From Apostichopus japonicus (taxonomy: Eukaryota > Echinodermata > Holothuroidea > Aspidochirotida > Stichopodidae), in contig NC_092577.1 in assembly GCF_037975245.1 (NCBI RefSeq), positions 9,089,013-9,153,012 on the forward strand: a stretch of DNA of 64,000 bases. Direction: 5' to 3'. Positions 50,582-62,776 of this stretch are shown here, piece after piece. Within the stretch, counting starts at the first letter, position 1. Every line of letters begins with the position of its first letter. The notes beneath the pieces are model-generated. The model was given only the letters and a program-made list of their open reading frames with translations. It was not told the origin of the DNA and made no database searches. Both the position numbers and the translations under genes were made by a program.

Positions 50582-50882
50582 TGATAATATGTCCAGAGGT
50601 TCGAAACCGGTAAGGAGGGTCGTAATTCCACTGTAGGCGTTTGTCACCTGTATCGAACAAAACTAGTTCTGTTTTTGGTGACATATTTTGCCTTACTCTA
50701 GAGATCAAACATGATGCTGACCAACTCGAAATCATTTGTGATTCCTAAAGCCGGATCTCGAAAGAGATACTTTGAACAGACTTTATGTTAATGCAATGGA
50801 GGTAAACGACAAAGGCAAATGAATATATATATACATGAAAATCGTAATGAGTTGGAAAATCAAGAACAGTGAAAAAACTTTC

Positions 50883-50955
50883 AGCCTCCACCGGGATTCG
50901 AACCACGGGCCTTCCGCTCTTTACGCGGTCACCCTAACCACTAGGCTATGGACGC
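50883..50955 (-). mobile_element. tRNA-like SINE head, copy 2
   Basis: Same as the copy at 50509-50581 except that the anticodon loop reads GTAAAGA. The change in the would-be anticodon fits a sequence not constrained as a tRNA. Confidence 0.75.
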
Positions 50956-51256
50956 TGATAATATGTCCAGAGGTTCGAAACCGGTAAGGAGGGTCGTAAT
51001 TCCACTGTAGGCGTTTGTCACCTGTATCGAACAAAACTAGTTCTGTTTTTGGTGACATATTTTGCCTTACTCTAGAGATCAAACATGATGCTGACCAACT
51101 CGAAATCATTTGTGATTCCTAAAGCCGGATCTCGAAAGAGATACTTTGAACAGACTTTATGTTAATGCAATGGAGGTAAACGACAAAGGCAAATGAATAT
51201 ATATATACATGAAAATCGTAATGAGTTGGAAAATCAAGAACAGTGAAAAAACTTTC

Positions 51257-51329
51257 AGCCTCCACCGGGATTCGAACCACGGGCCTTCCGCTCTGTACGC
51301 GGACACCCTAACCACTAGGCTATGGACGC
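51257..51329 (-). mobile_element. tRNA-like SINE head, copy 3
   Basis: Same loop as copy 1 (GTACAGA), with one change in the D-arm region (GGTGTCC where copy 1 has GGTGACC). The unit is cut off by the TA microsatellite soon after. Confidence 0.75.
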
Positions 51330-51357
51330 TGATTGTATGTCCAGAGGTTCGAAACCG

Positions 51358-51429
<72 letters not shown>
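51358..51429. repeat. (TA)n microsatellite
   Basis: About 72 bp of TA. The YIYIYI plus frame over it is not a gene. Confidence 0.97.
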
Positions 51430-51432
<3 letters not shown>

Positions 51433-51459
51433 ACAAAGTTCATATATTTTTCAATGAAA

Positions 51460-51780
51460 TTACCAAGTAATAGAGGTGAATCTAGCGACATGTAGTTCAG
51501 TCAGGTATCTTTGAAGACAAGGTAAAGATTTTGAAAAAAGGGTCGTCCTTCCCCAGGGCCGTGCCAAACGATGCCAAACACGTTTAAATGGATAATTAGG
51601 ATAGTTAAGATCAGGGCCAACTTTGAGAGACATTAAACTTCTGTTTAATAGCAATTTGCTCGACGTATCTTCCCTCCTCTGGTCACCCCTACTTTTTGCT
51701 TTCAACATATCATGGATTTCATGCAGTAAAAGTTCTTCAGAAGTGGTCTTGTGTATAAATGAAATGTTTACCAATTTCAC
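51460..51780 (-). other. 106-codon open frame of unknown nature
   Basis: The peptide begins MKLVNISFIHKTTSEELLLH and ends in HVARFTSITW. Its composition is more even than that of the AT-rich chance frames and it lies right beside the SINE array, so it may be a piece of a mobile-element protein. I do not recognise it, and no splice sites or partner domains support it as a host gene. Confidence 0.2.
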
Positions 51781-54700
51781 CTGACCTCAGGTGACCTTCG
51801 GTAGAAATATTGTGAAGCCGCTTGACATTCGGCTGTCACCAAATATGATTTTGGTCAAGTTATTTAAGTTAAAATATAACTTGATGTCATTCACACGAAG
51901 ATAAACTCTGATAAGCAGTGTGTAACTGCTTCAAACACTTGATTTATAATTCAAACGCAGAACATTTAGTGTATGATTCTCTATCGTTTCATCTTTATGA
52001 CTGAGTAAATGGCTAATTTCATCCTTCATGGTAGGATTTTGTGGTCTGTAGTAAAAGAGATATATTGTCTTGTTAACAGCACCCTAAGCAAGAGATAGTA
52101 TGGCAGATTGATACAAAGTTCAAAGATGGGGTTATGACTCTTCCTTTATAAACTTTATAAGTATTTAATTAGTGATAATAATCGGTAATAATAATTGATG
52201 TAATGATAATAACGTGTAATAATAGTAAAGTGTTTAACTACTGATAAAAATCATCAAATTAGGAAACAAATGAGACAGAACACACATTTAAGTTCAAAAA
52301 CGAAGATTTTCTCCATTTGTACGATGGGCAGTATAGTTGGTTTTGTTCGAGAACATTTGACTGTAAAAACTGACTGAACCTAATTTACGTTATTGGTCAA
52401 TGAGGTAACCTACACTGGCGTCAACAAATAGATGAAGAACTCGTAGTGAAGTTAAAATGTGTTACAAATGAAACTTCTTACACTAACGCGATAAGGTGTT
52501 CACGTAATTTGTGAGTTTAAACTTATTGATTGATTGGGGAAGGGGTGGGTGGGAATCTGGATACACTAGCATATATGACGCCATGATCAATTGTTGGTGC
52601 GTAAGTTAAGCATCACCAAATGAATCATGGCAACACTGGACAAGAGGGGAGGGGGGAGGTTGGCTTGGATAAGTTCCATTATTTAGGTTGTACTGAGGTC
52701 ACATGTGGTTCAATATCTTACCATGAACATTGCCTTGCAAAATTCAAATATAAATGAAGCAATTTTAACTTATATTTATCCGGAAATCATTGTTTTCCAA
52801 GATGAATATATGAATATAGATGAATATATATGAAAAAGACAGTCGATCTATTTTAAGAGTGAAGCCCGAACGGGATGTGTGTGGAAGGCAAATGTTACCG
52901 GAACGATGGTGAAACCGGATCATGTTTGGTTAGCGTTCGGATGAAAATAATTTAACATTTAATGACACTTTAAGTTGCATTTTTGTGTGTAAATTTGTAA
53001 CTACAATCTTCCCGACCACGCAACGTAATTTTAACTCCTTTGATAATACTATCAATAAATCTAACCATGTGACTATGGCCGTTCACCAGCTGATAAGAAA
53101 TAATCTGTCTGAACCAATAATGCACTATAAAATACATTTGCGTTATCTATCACAAAATTCAGTGTTATCTTTGTCTTCTTCATTTACAAGCCTTCGCTCT
53201 GCATACATTATTAAATCGTGTAATGATATCTTAATTTACCTGAACTTACTCTTAAGCAAACGTTACTTTACACATTTGTAATGAAAAGAAAATATTTCTC
53301 TCTTTGTAAACCTTAAAGCAGCCCTATTTCGACTTATCAAGAATGTTACACCAAAATCTATAGAGTATTCAAAATTAGATTGCAAGTAATCAAATTAAGG
53401 CCCCTTGTTTTAAGTCGGTTAATGGTAGAATAAAGTACATAAAGCTTGCAACCTGTCGTCACCCAGATAGTTTTTTTTTTCTAGTTTCCATCCTTGGAAG
53501 AACTTTACTTTTTACTGTTTGTTTCAATTAAGCCTTACAATTTTAACGAACAATTTTGCTACGGTATTCCTGAAGCAAATAACAGATTTATCAAAATCAA
53601 CCTAAATATTTGATTTAAATATACAAAGAATAATCTGCTTAGCCAAAAACGAAATAGTCCAAGTTACAGACTAGCATTAAATCTAAAAAATACACTTAAA
53701 ACATGTTGCATTCAAAGTGATACCATGTGTCTGCACTGGCCTTAACAATATCAGCATTGATCGCCGCACTGTAAATAAAGCGTACGAGCGCCCTCTAAAA
53801 TAAAAAGTTTGCATCACACGGAGGACACAACTATCTTCTGATTATAACAAAGGTATCGTAAGATGAAGACTATGGAGTACGGTCAGGATAGTCAGAGTGA
53901 GGTTGCAGGATTATTTAGATTATCCACGTTTATTTGAGATTGGAAGGGACGCGCTGACGTTCGTTAATTGTTGATGTTCAGAATAATGAATATTCAAAGA
54001 ACATAATGATATAGATATTAAACATTAAGAGAAACTAAGGTGGAATCAGAGTAATGTACAGCTTACTACCGTACAAGCTTTTTTCAATTCCTTGGAGGTT
54101 GGAGGCTGGGGGAGATTGTGAGAGATTACAACCTATTTGATTTCGTTTATACGTTGTGAATACAAATATACATTTACTTGCTAAATTTAGTTAGGGCTAA
54201 ACCATTCGATTCAACGATATGTCTATGCTAGGAGTAAAATAACAAACTTGTGTTTATCTACAGAATTTAAACATGATGACTATCGAAATATTGCTCGTTA
54301 TTGAAAATTGGCATTTATGAATAGAAACGATTTCTCCGGTTAATCAGTCCATACTCTAGCATTTTGAACGATAAACCTGCATTGTTGTTCAGAAAACCTT
54401 ATTTAACAATGACAAACTCCGATTATGAACCGGATCATCGGTTGGATATTCAGATGAATAACCTGGAGACCAGCATCGAGTGATAATCCAGTTTCTCGAC
54501 AGAATAAAACTGGAATATATAATTAGTGAGTATATTGCACGGTGGGTGGTCAAACACGTGCTTCAGAAATACTTCCGATATGCGAGGAACCTCCGGTATG
54601 GTTAGCATAACAATACGCGTAAAATACAAAAACTTTGTTCCGAACACTGAAAGAATAAAAAAAAAAACGCAGGTGAATTTGTGAACATTCCAGGCACAAA

Positions 54701-56899
54701 TGTTCTGTATCTAGTCGTACAATATTATATTAATGATAACTTCAATAGGCTCCTAAGCAACGGAACGTACGGGACTGCGGGTGATAGTGTAACCATTTAG
54801 TGAAATCATATTTACTTCAAATACATTAAAGACACTGCAACCTTCTCATGGTGCTCTAGATCTATGCGAATGTTTGTGCAAATTATTCTCGTTGGATCAA
54901 TATCCCAGGATTTTACCTTATGATTATTTCACGATGATTTCGTAATCCCAAGTTATGTACCATCAATTCAGGATCAATAGTTTTCAGAGACCTAAACATC
55001 TTTACGAGGGCTGAGAAAAAGGATTCCTTAAGAAGGAGGATTTAATTTTTCGAGAGGATCAATTTGGTTTTATACCGGGATACACTATAGAATAACGTTA
55101 GTTCTTTTCAGATGGTGAAGTTCATATGTCATTTTACCCTTCCTGATTTCCCGAAAGTTCTTGGAGATTAACAGATGGATGTCAAAGTATTGTCCCGTAT
55201 TGTCTCATGTGAGTACATATTCTAATGAAAATCTTTGTTAATATCAGTAAACTGTCGTAAACGGTATTAGTTTAAACACTAACAACAGTTTACTTCTCAA
55301 AGACCTAGGCACCAACAACCAGAAATACAACCCACAATTAATCAACTTGAACTAGGTCGGCTTGAATTTTCTTGAAAAAAGAAGCAACTTATAATGACAT
55401 TTGTTATAAGTAAGTTTAATAAATCAAATACCGGAAAACGTATCAACGTAAACAGCAATAAAATGGCAGCTATTTGAACTTATTGTCAAACTATAGTTCT
55501 GCAGTAGCTGTTTTAGTTTAAAAGGGAAAGAGGGTAAATTTCAATCACCTTTCCTGAAATGTCGATCGGAGAGGAAACAAACATACCGCTGATACCGATC
55601 AAAAAGTAAAATAGCGGCTTTGATTAACAATCTAAATTGGTTTGTGGTTAAAATTAATGTTTTGAACATGCTCCGACAGTCAATCACTACCCCATTACCC
55701 CTCCACCCCCCCCCCCAAAAAAGGGTACATTGTGTAAGGTAATAGTCCTTCACTTTCTTGATAGAGTCGGCATTATTTAGTGGTCATTGTCACACAGAAA
55801 CTAGAAAAATACACACTCACATGTGAGTGATTCCTCCTATGCGTAATTAAAGTAAATTAGTCATTATTCCCCCCCAAAAATCGTTTCTTGGAGAGTAAAT
55901 CAGAGTCAAACCTAACTTGATATTACAAACGATTTAAACTTTGTATCAAACGAACTATGCCACGCGAATGCATCAATTAATCGCCGTTCATTGTTTTGCG
56001 TAATTCAAGGGCGTCCAGACCAGTACCTACCGTCAATAGTTTGGTTTAAATAATCTCTTCACTAATGCATGGTAGGAGGATCTAACATACATATATACAT
56101 ACATACATACTTTAACACTTACTTGGAATAGTCTTTGCTGGATGGTCAGTTATAAAACTGTGAAAGTTTTCTTTACTAATTTTGTGTCACTTTCTGTCCA
56201 CTTGATGTATGTTCGTCCTGCAAAAGAAAAGAAAAAAAAAACATATCAAATCTTATATAGCCTGCTTCATCAGTCCTAACAGCAATTGGATAAGAAACAA
56301 TAATTATATGAAAACAAGAACTCTGGAAGCAGTTTGGCCAAGTGGACCTTGTGAGGAACCAGGAAGAGCTAAGGTTGAAACTGAATAAATCTTTTGGTTA
56401 AAACAATCCATTGATCAATACACTTACTGGAATGGAGACAAAGTAGTAACATTTTTGAAGCCAAAGAGATGCCATCTCTTACTCCTCCCAAAGGTTTATA
56501 CTTTTCACCAAAATTACATTTTTCAAGTTCATAATTTCATACAGGTTCAGCCTGGATCCATGTTACACAGGCTAGCCTATGATTGGCCAAACAGGTTCAG
56601 GCCTTATATTGCATTAAGCTAAGTTGCAAGTTAAGGAAGGTAACACGTCAACTTAATTAGCTGATGATCTTGTAATGCAACTACTTTTTGGTATTCAGGC
56701 CTCTTGTCTTATTCCCCAGATTACTTTTGGGCCTTCATTGAGTAGGCTAGCAGCTACAACAGCTTACGAACGTTCTGAGTGTGTTCCAAAGCTCAGATTT
56801 ACACATAAGTCGATACCCCTCTTTCTAACGAACAGGCCATTTTTTTACAACTATTTGGGTGCTCCTTCTAGAGAGTAACAAACTGCCAAGTTTGAAGAA
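51781..56899. other. long non-coding stretch
   Basis: About 5 kb with no supported gene. It contains G-rich tracts near 52538-52550 and 52644-52660, C runs at 55707-55716, and a short (CATA)n-like tract at 56087-56111. Frames at 52985, 54450, 55541 and 56675 are AT-biased or low-complexity. Confidence 0.5.
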
Positions 56900-57030
56900 A
56901 GAAATGTGTCCCACAAATTTATTGTATATTTTCTCGTTTGCAAACCTTTGAAGCTTGTGCCTACGTTTATCAATCAATCCAACTCTGGTGGACATTGACA
57001 GTTGGTTGTATTTTAAATCACCTTATCTTA
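56900..57030 (+). repeat. dispersed repeat, copy 3 (partial)
   Basis: It shares TGTGTCCCACAAATTTA and the following blocks (GTTTGCAAACCTTTGAA..., TCTGGTGGAC) with the repeats at 1640-1990 and 3393-3720. Confidence 0.45.
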
Positions 57031-57230
57031 CTTTGTTGTATATGATAACACCAGATGGTTGCAAATTCAACTCAAAATGCAGCTTAAAGTGACAAAGACC
57101 ACAAGAAAAGTTTTAAACTGATCAAACTGTACATAAATGTATGGAGTTCTAGACTTCTCATATCGTTTTGGGGTAATCCAAATGACTGATACAGTACTTG
57201 TTGCTTCAACTCTTCTCATTGGACTTTGAA

Positions 57231-58205
57231 TTACACCTGATCTCCCAGCAGCTCGTCAACAAAATAACTTTTTTTTTTAAAGGTTGTAAATGAAGAAATA
57301 AAGATGTTGTAAGGTTTTATAGATTTTTTTGGAAAATAAAGAGCCGTTTTTAAAAATTCTTTTAAAAGTTTCGCTTCCTTCCGAACTTCTGTCTTCTTAT
57401 CCTCTTTTTTTCTGCCATTATCCCCCATTCCTTTTCCTATGCCAACAATGACAAGATCACTGCGACAGACTTCACCGACTTCATACTCTCTGAAACGACG
57501 AAGTATGTCGCGCTGAAATTCAGAGATGTTCTGATTCATGGGAGCGACAAATGATACCGGGACAGAAAATGCTTGCAAACAGCTATCTTCTTGACAATGG
57601 GCCTTGTGTACTTTGAAAAATTTAGTGGCATAAAACCCCTTACACTAGCCACAGATGACCAATGAGGTTTTAGTGGCAGACCTCCTTTCCATTTCATATT
57701 CTGGGTTGTCGACCTGTATCTTTAATTTGTTGGCATGTAGAATTCCTTCTTTCCTAATCAAGGCAAAAGTTTCCTCCATTTCCTGTTTGGGTAGTGCAAG
57801 GGCCCTTTCAGCCTGTTCTTCATCCTTATGGATAAGCTTTATGTGTCTAGTTAGTTTTTCTTTGTAATAGATCTCAAAAAAGGGACACTTTCTAGGACGT
57901 TTCTTGTACCCTGGTGATTGTTTCAAATTACCAGCAATGCCGTTTGCGTCTTTGTTAACAATTTGTGAAGAAGATGCTTCAGGCAGTTGTTGGAAGACCC
58001 CACTATCGTCCCTGTCATGTGACTCACAACTACCTGACACACGTCCCTCATTAGTAAACCTTAACGACTTCAGCCTTTTGTGTTGTGGCAGTTTTAGCAT
58101 CCTCTTTCCCTTCCGTTTCATGGCATGAGACCTTCTTTGCGCTATGTCACTTCCGTGGTTAGAGTCTTCATTTTCAGGGTAATGTGTGAGTTCCTTGGCT
58201 TATTC
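57231..58205 (-). pseudogene. SET locus B, zinc-finger exon with in-frame stop
   Basis: Acceptor GTTTTCCAG at 58206-58214 opens the exon. The frame from ATG 58121 encodes a basic N-terminus (MKRKGKRMLKLPQHKRLKSL), then a C2H2-like unit with C79, H93 and H98 where the second Cys of the expected CPxC is Phe. A helix with ALALPKQEMEETFALIRKEG follows, then SLVICG and an in-frame TAG (57645-57647). Past the stop the same frame continues CKGFYATKFFKVHKAHC, completing a second C..C...H...C finger with the TAG between the two Cys, and then NISEFQRDILRRFREYEVGE to a stop at 57231. A TAA also lies at codon 2 of the exon. The frame on both sides of the TAG clearly belongs together. Double fingers of this type after a SET domain are known to me only as uncharacterised proteins of aquatic animals; DNA binding is inference. 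Confidence 0.65.
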
Positions 58206-59029
58206 CTGGAAAACATCAGGATATTTAATTGATCAAATGTTCCGAAGAAACATGTCATTCCAATGTTTGATTGACTACACAATTTTTATCACAATGAGAA
58301 AGTAGCGCGTACATAGTAATGTACTACTACCAAGCCATTAAAGGTGTTGACATAACATACCCTGATAAAAATAGAAAAGATGACTGTAAACAAAACAAAA
58401 GTTCTCAGTCATATCACACCAACACATTAAAAGTTTAGACCATACAGTACAGTTCACTCCCATTCACATAACATGTCACTAAATCTAAAGGAATTGATAC
58501 AAGGCATGGTGCTCACAATTACATCCAAATATAAGTTTGTTCAATTTTCCCATCTTGAAATATCATCTTTCCACTATATTCACGTTTTGACCTCTACCGA
58601 CCACACAGAACTTTGGCCTCAAAATGAAAGGGTTCTTATGTGCAATATATGGCATTCACATGTACTGCACAAATCATGGTATCTGTCCATGTTTAACTTA
58701 CAGATATATCGTGTTTCCAACCTGGCCAACGCACCGACACACAACTCAACACACATCATAATGGCACAGTTACACTTGTCATTGAAGCAAGAAGGTTAGC
58801 TTGTGATGACTATGAACCAATACAACTATTCATGGGTAACATACCATCTTTTCAAAGATGGTGTTACTGTCTGAACATGTGTTTCCATACATTTTTGGGG
58901 GGTAATGTCTGTGTGTATTTAAAGCTACTGTACTTCGCGCATCGTCAAAAGTAACCATCGAAGTTCGAATTTTTTTAATATGTATAAAGTATATAAAGTT
59001 ATTTCCACATGCCTACAGTACTGTCATTT

Positions 59030-60340
59030 TTAGGAAGCTGGCTGTTTGGAAACACTACAAAGAGCCCAGGGTAAATGTTAGATCAGGTTATGAGGATTTG
59101 CGCATGTGTAGTTGAAACTCCGAAGTTGAAACATGGCTTTCGAAATGCTTAGTGAACTGTGTGGAAGTTAGCGACAGATTTGCACACTGTAGGTACAGGG
59201 ATTTTTGAAGAGTTGGTTGTTGATTATGCACTGCAAGGTCAAAGCATAGAGCTACTGTACTGCGGAGTTGGCGAGTAGGGAAAACGAGGGGCTGGGGGTA
59301 AAAATTGGTATTTAGGGCACAGTGGGTGAAAAAGGTGCGGGCCTGGTCGCCCCTGTAAACACTGAAGCTAAGCAATGGGCCATCTGCCCTATATACTGTG
59401 TAGAACATTCACAAAGTATAGGCAGTGATACGATCTCAGCTTTTACAACTACGCTAGTAAATGTAGGTCATATGGTCAATTCCATGATAAGGTCAACATC
59501 ATACCAAAAAATTTAAAATCACTGTACATTAAAGTAGTATAAGTTTCCGATAAATAGAATACTTGTAGTTACTAAAAATATTTTCTGACCCCCGAAAAAT
59601 CGTTTGTTTGATTATGGGGTCAGTAATAACAAATGGTTCCCGTAGTCACTAAATTATGAAAATACAGTGAAATTTCATTTTGTGTCGATTTGTACATAGT
59701 AATCATAGGTATCATCAGTTTTTTGGACTAATTATATTTGCTACAGTATAGCATAGTGCCCATTTACTAGCTTCCAATTTTTTCAACATCAAGGCATGAT
59801 TAGACAACAGTGGTGAATTGAAAACACCCTCGATTTACTGTCGCGCTAGTCACAAAATTGACTGTTTTTTCTCCTTGCCTGCACAATAGTTTTACTCCAA
59901 ATAATGAATATCAAGTCTTCATATAGATACCAAAAGGAGTACTGAATTTTCCTTTTCAGAAGATATTCAAATTTTGCGGAAAATTACGCTTTACGAATGT
60001 CACGTGAGTCATGTCACGCGAGTCACATCAATTCAAGATAGTGTTTCTACCTATTTACTGTGTGTTGGACTAAATATGCTATAGCATAGTGCTCACTTAA
60101 TAGCTTCAACATTTTTCAACATCAAGGAATTAGACAACAGTGGTGAATTGAAAACACCCTCGATTTACTGTCACGCGAGTCACAAAATTGAGTAACCACG
60201 GAATTGACCATATAATAATCGCTACTGGTGTTTGATCAGGACCCAAGCTTTTTTTACAGGACATAGGCTTTTTTTGGGGGGGGGGAGGGCTTGCGTCCCT
60301 CGGACCCAACCTTTTTTCTCTAGTAACATTACTGAGTACT
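59030..60340 (+). repeat. dispersed repeat inside locus B, second copy, split by an insertion
   Basis: It matches 25346-25800 block by block (AAAGAGCCCAGGGTAAAT, GCGCATGTGTAGTTGAAACT, CTGCCCTATA, AGTGATACGAT) up to about 59470 and again from 60220 (GATCAGGACCCAAGC, AGTAACATTACTGAGTA). The gap is the TIR element at 59473-60210. The repeat is in the plus orientation, opposite to locus B, so it is not simply the same part of a duplicated gene. Confidence 0.6.
59473..60210. mobile_element. non-autonomous TIR element, 738 bp, TA-flanked
   Basis: The left end TGGTCAATTCC (59473-59483) is the exact complement of the right end GGAATTGACCA (60200-60210), and TA borders both sides. This fits a Tc1/mariner-like or similar TA-target element. 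Inside, a block around 59738-59865 is repeated directly at about 60074-60196 (shared GACAACAGTGGTGAATTGAA and ACACCCTCGATTTACTGTC). No transposase. It interrupts the repeat described at 59030-60340, whose sequence resumes on the far side. Confidence 0.75.
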
Positions 60341-60935
60341 GTGCATCGTTTTCCTGTTGAAAATTAATGAAAATCTGTTTTTATACTGTACACTGAGAAG
60401 AAACACCACAGATTGTGCCAATTTGATCATTTTTACTTTACCATGGAGTTTACTGGATCAAGTAAGAGAACTGTAAAATAACTTTCTGAACATATATGCA
60501 CTCTTCTTACCTGCATGCATGTGTGAACAAGTAGTTCTACTACTACTACTAATACTTCTACATAACAGGCTAGTAGTATCAATACCATTGTGCATTACAG
60601 TACCCTCACATCCAAACGATCAAGTCTACTTTACTAATCAAACTTTTACAGTTAACCCCAACATTGTACATTGCCTTCTCTGCTGAGTAAGGGTCTTCTA
60701 TGGCTTTTCTGGCAGTTTTTTTTTCCCATCTTATCCTGTCAAGAGAAAGTACTTTTTTATCTTATTTTTTGCAAACCATGGCAAACATATTCAGCACTTT
60801 TCAAACAATGTTGACAGGTCCCAAGTTCAATATGTCGTACACGCAACCACATGATACAGTTGCCAATTTGTATATATCACACATTTTATATTGTAAGTAC
60901 TGTAGGTTAAATGTACTGTCATATAGCTCTCATGT

Positions 60936-61138
60936 CTAAAAACAAATGTAACCATATAATACCCTCTCCCTCCATGGCGGTTCACTGAAGCCATAGTCAA
61001 ACCTCAGCTCGCTTCCCCTTTCTATATCTTTCAATGCAAAGAGGCACATTTTCGGCACTCCTTCCACAGTAACGACCCTCATCTTGCAGTTTGCCAAGTT
61101 TTTACCATCATTAGCCATTCTTCCATTTCCGCACGAAT
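60936..61138 (-). CDS. SET locus B, SET-domain C-terminal exon
   Basis: Acceptor GATGTTTTAG precedes the exon on the minus strand. Entered in phase 1 it encodes DSCGNGRMANDGKNLANCKM, then RVVTVEGVPKMCLFALKDI, then ERGSELRFDYGFSEPPWRE. This is the second half of a SET methyltransferase domain: the GR(L/M)xN cofactor-side motif, a central strand, 'LFAxxDI..G.EL', and the catalytic-pocket FDYG. Here N-D replaces the usual N-H-S. The post-SET part ends PWRERVLY and the frame stops at 60936. A weak donor (AGAGG|GTATTA) inside the end could splice it on to the zinc-finger exon. The half itself is intact and reads as protein. Confidence 0.75.
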
Positions 61139-62776
61139 CTAAAACATCGATACTTCAAAAATGGGGAAAAATAAAGGGGTAAGTTAAGACGATTATTGCA
61201 ATCTGCTCATCGATGAAAATCCACAAGTGACATATTATAAGACAAGGTGATGGAACTGGATGCTGATATAAGAGCTTTGTAGAACAAATTTATCTGTCAA
61301 ATTCCACTAAAAAGGGACTGCCGTTGTGAACAAATTTTGTTGTAACCTTGTCAATGTGTCACATATTGGAGAGTACTTTAAACATGATCTATATTCACAG
61401 AAGTTTCAATTTATGAAATCCTCTCCCTTGCTGCTTCTGAAGTTGTCTCACTCAATTATTTTACAAAACATGATAGATCAAATATGCCCTGAGATCCATC
61501 AGATGTCAAAACAGTGAATACACTTTTGATATGATTATGCTTATGATATGATTATATTTATGGTGATTTTGACAGAAACCTAACATGTTGACTAAAGGCA
61601 GTGACTGAGAGGGTTTGTATAAAATGTCAAAGGTCAAAACCTTTGGTAAGATTTTCCCTAGGGAATAGTGTCCTTGGCATTGCTAAGAATATTAATGAGA
61701 CTGGATTATTTGTACAGTAAATACACAACATGTGGTAGGCAAACTAATCCTGTATGATAAATATGCAGCAGGTAAAACCTAGCTTCATGTAGCCTACAAA
61801 ACCAGCACATGTATGCTATATATGTGATAACCTCTACAACAGAGAATCAATTTGCCTGTAGAAATGACAACTAGTTTTGCATACACTTCAATCCTTTTTG
61901 ATCAAATCTAGGATAATACCTTGATAAGTAGATTGATCGATTGGAAGGTCCCACAATGTTTTTCTTTGTGTATAGTCTGCCAAGTTATATGGGTAATGAT
62001 ATTTCCCCTGCTTTGATGGTAACATACATTAGCCTCTTCTTAGTTCCACAACAGTGTTCAGTAGGTTGAACACAACTTTTCTGAGGCAAAAAGCTCAAGG
62101 TCTGCAGACTGTTTAGATAGTTACCTTCTACTTTGTACTTTGTTTGTATGTCAAAGTGTTTACACAGGTCCAAAAATCGACAACCGGATACCCGAGAGCT
62201 GTTACCCTTCGGGTATCCGGGTACCAAAAACAAAATTGTTTACCCTCTGTTTATTCGCTGAAATTGTGACGCAGTTATAAGATATCCATGGAACTTTCAT
62301 TTTTGCTGTTATCTTCGACTACATGGTAGCCTTACGCCACACTAAAGTCAATGGGGGAAATCTAGCCTAACCATCTGTTTATTCGCTGAAAATGTGATTC
62401 AGTTATAAGATATCCATGGATTACTCTCAGTGTTGCTGTTATCTTCGTATAAATGGTAGCTTAACACCACACTAAGCCAATGGGAAAATCTTGCCGAACC
62501 ATCAGTTTGCAACAAAGAAATCACACTTTGCGTAGGATTCGGGTAATAAATTAGGAACAGGGTAGTATCGCGTCGGGTGGGAACCCGGGTACCCCGTGCA
62601 AACACTAGTATGTCAGTATGCTAGTGAAGACAATGTTAACTGAGTATGCAGATGAACATTGAACTTTCAATTACAATACTGTCTACAATGAGTATTGAGT
62701 AGACTGCAATGTCAATCCTAGTACAATATAAAGGTATAACTGTAAGTTAAGAAATACTTAACAATTTACAACTCAC

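Larger units (their letters stand above)
50461..51357 (-). repeat. 374-bp tandem repeat carrying SINE heads, 2.4 copies
   Basis: The block starting ATGAAAATCGTAATGAGTTG is found at 50461, 50835 and 51209, so the period is 374 bp. Each unit contains the tRNA-like head, a body (GTCACCTGTATCGAAC, TTTTTGGTGACATATTTTGC) and a link GGCAAATGAATATATATATA. The third unit stops at 51357 in a TA tract. Copies differ at only a few bases, so the duplication is recent. The minus frames across it (SLVVRVTAYRAEGPWFESR...) are tRNA-SINE translations, not genes. Confidence 0.93.

Noticed and set aside
50409-51109. Minus frames containing SLVVRVTAYRAEGPWFESR
   Set aside because: This is the usual translation of a tRNA-derived SINE head; the two copies are one repeat unit.
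50509-51329. Three genuine tRNA genes
   Set aside because: They fold like tRNAs but sit inside a 374-bp SINE repeat, differ in the anticodon loop and have a mismatch in the acceptor stem.
52985-53281. 98-codon plus frame
   Set aside because: AT-rich chance frame, no domain, no splice sites.
59330-59385. 5S rRNA-like words (GGGCCTGGT, CACTGAAGCTAAGCA)
   Set aside because: The words are in the wrong order and the sister copy at 25.6 kb does not keep them; coincidence is more likely than a 5S-derived SINE.
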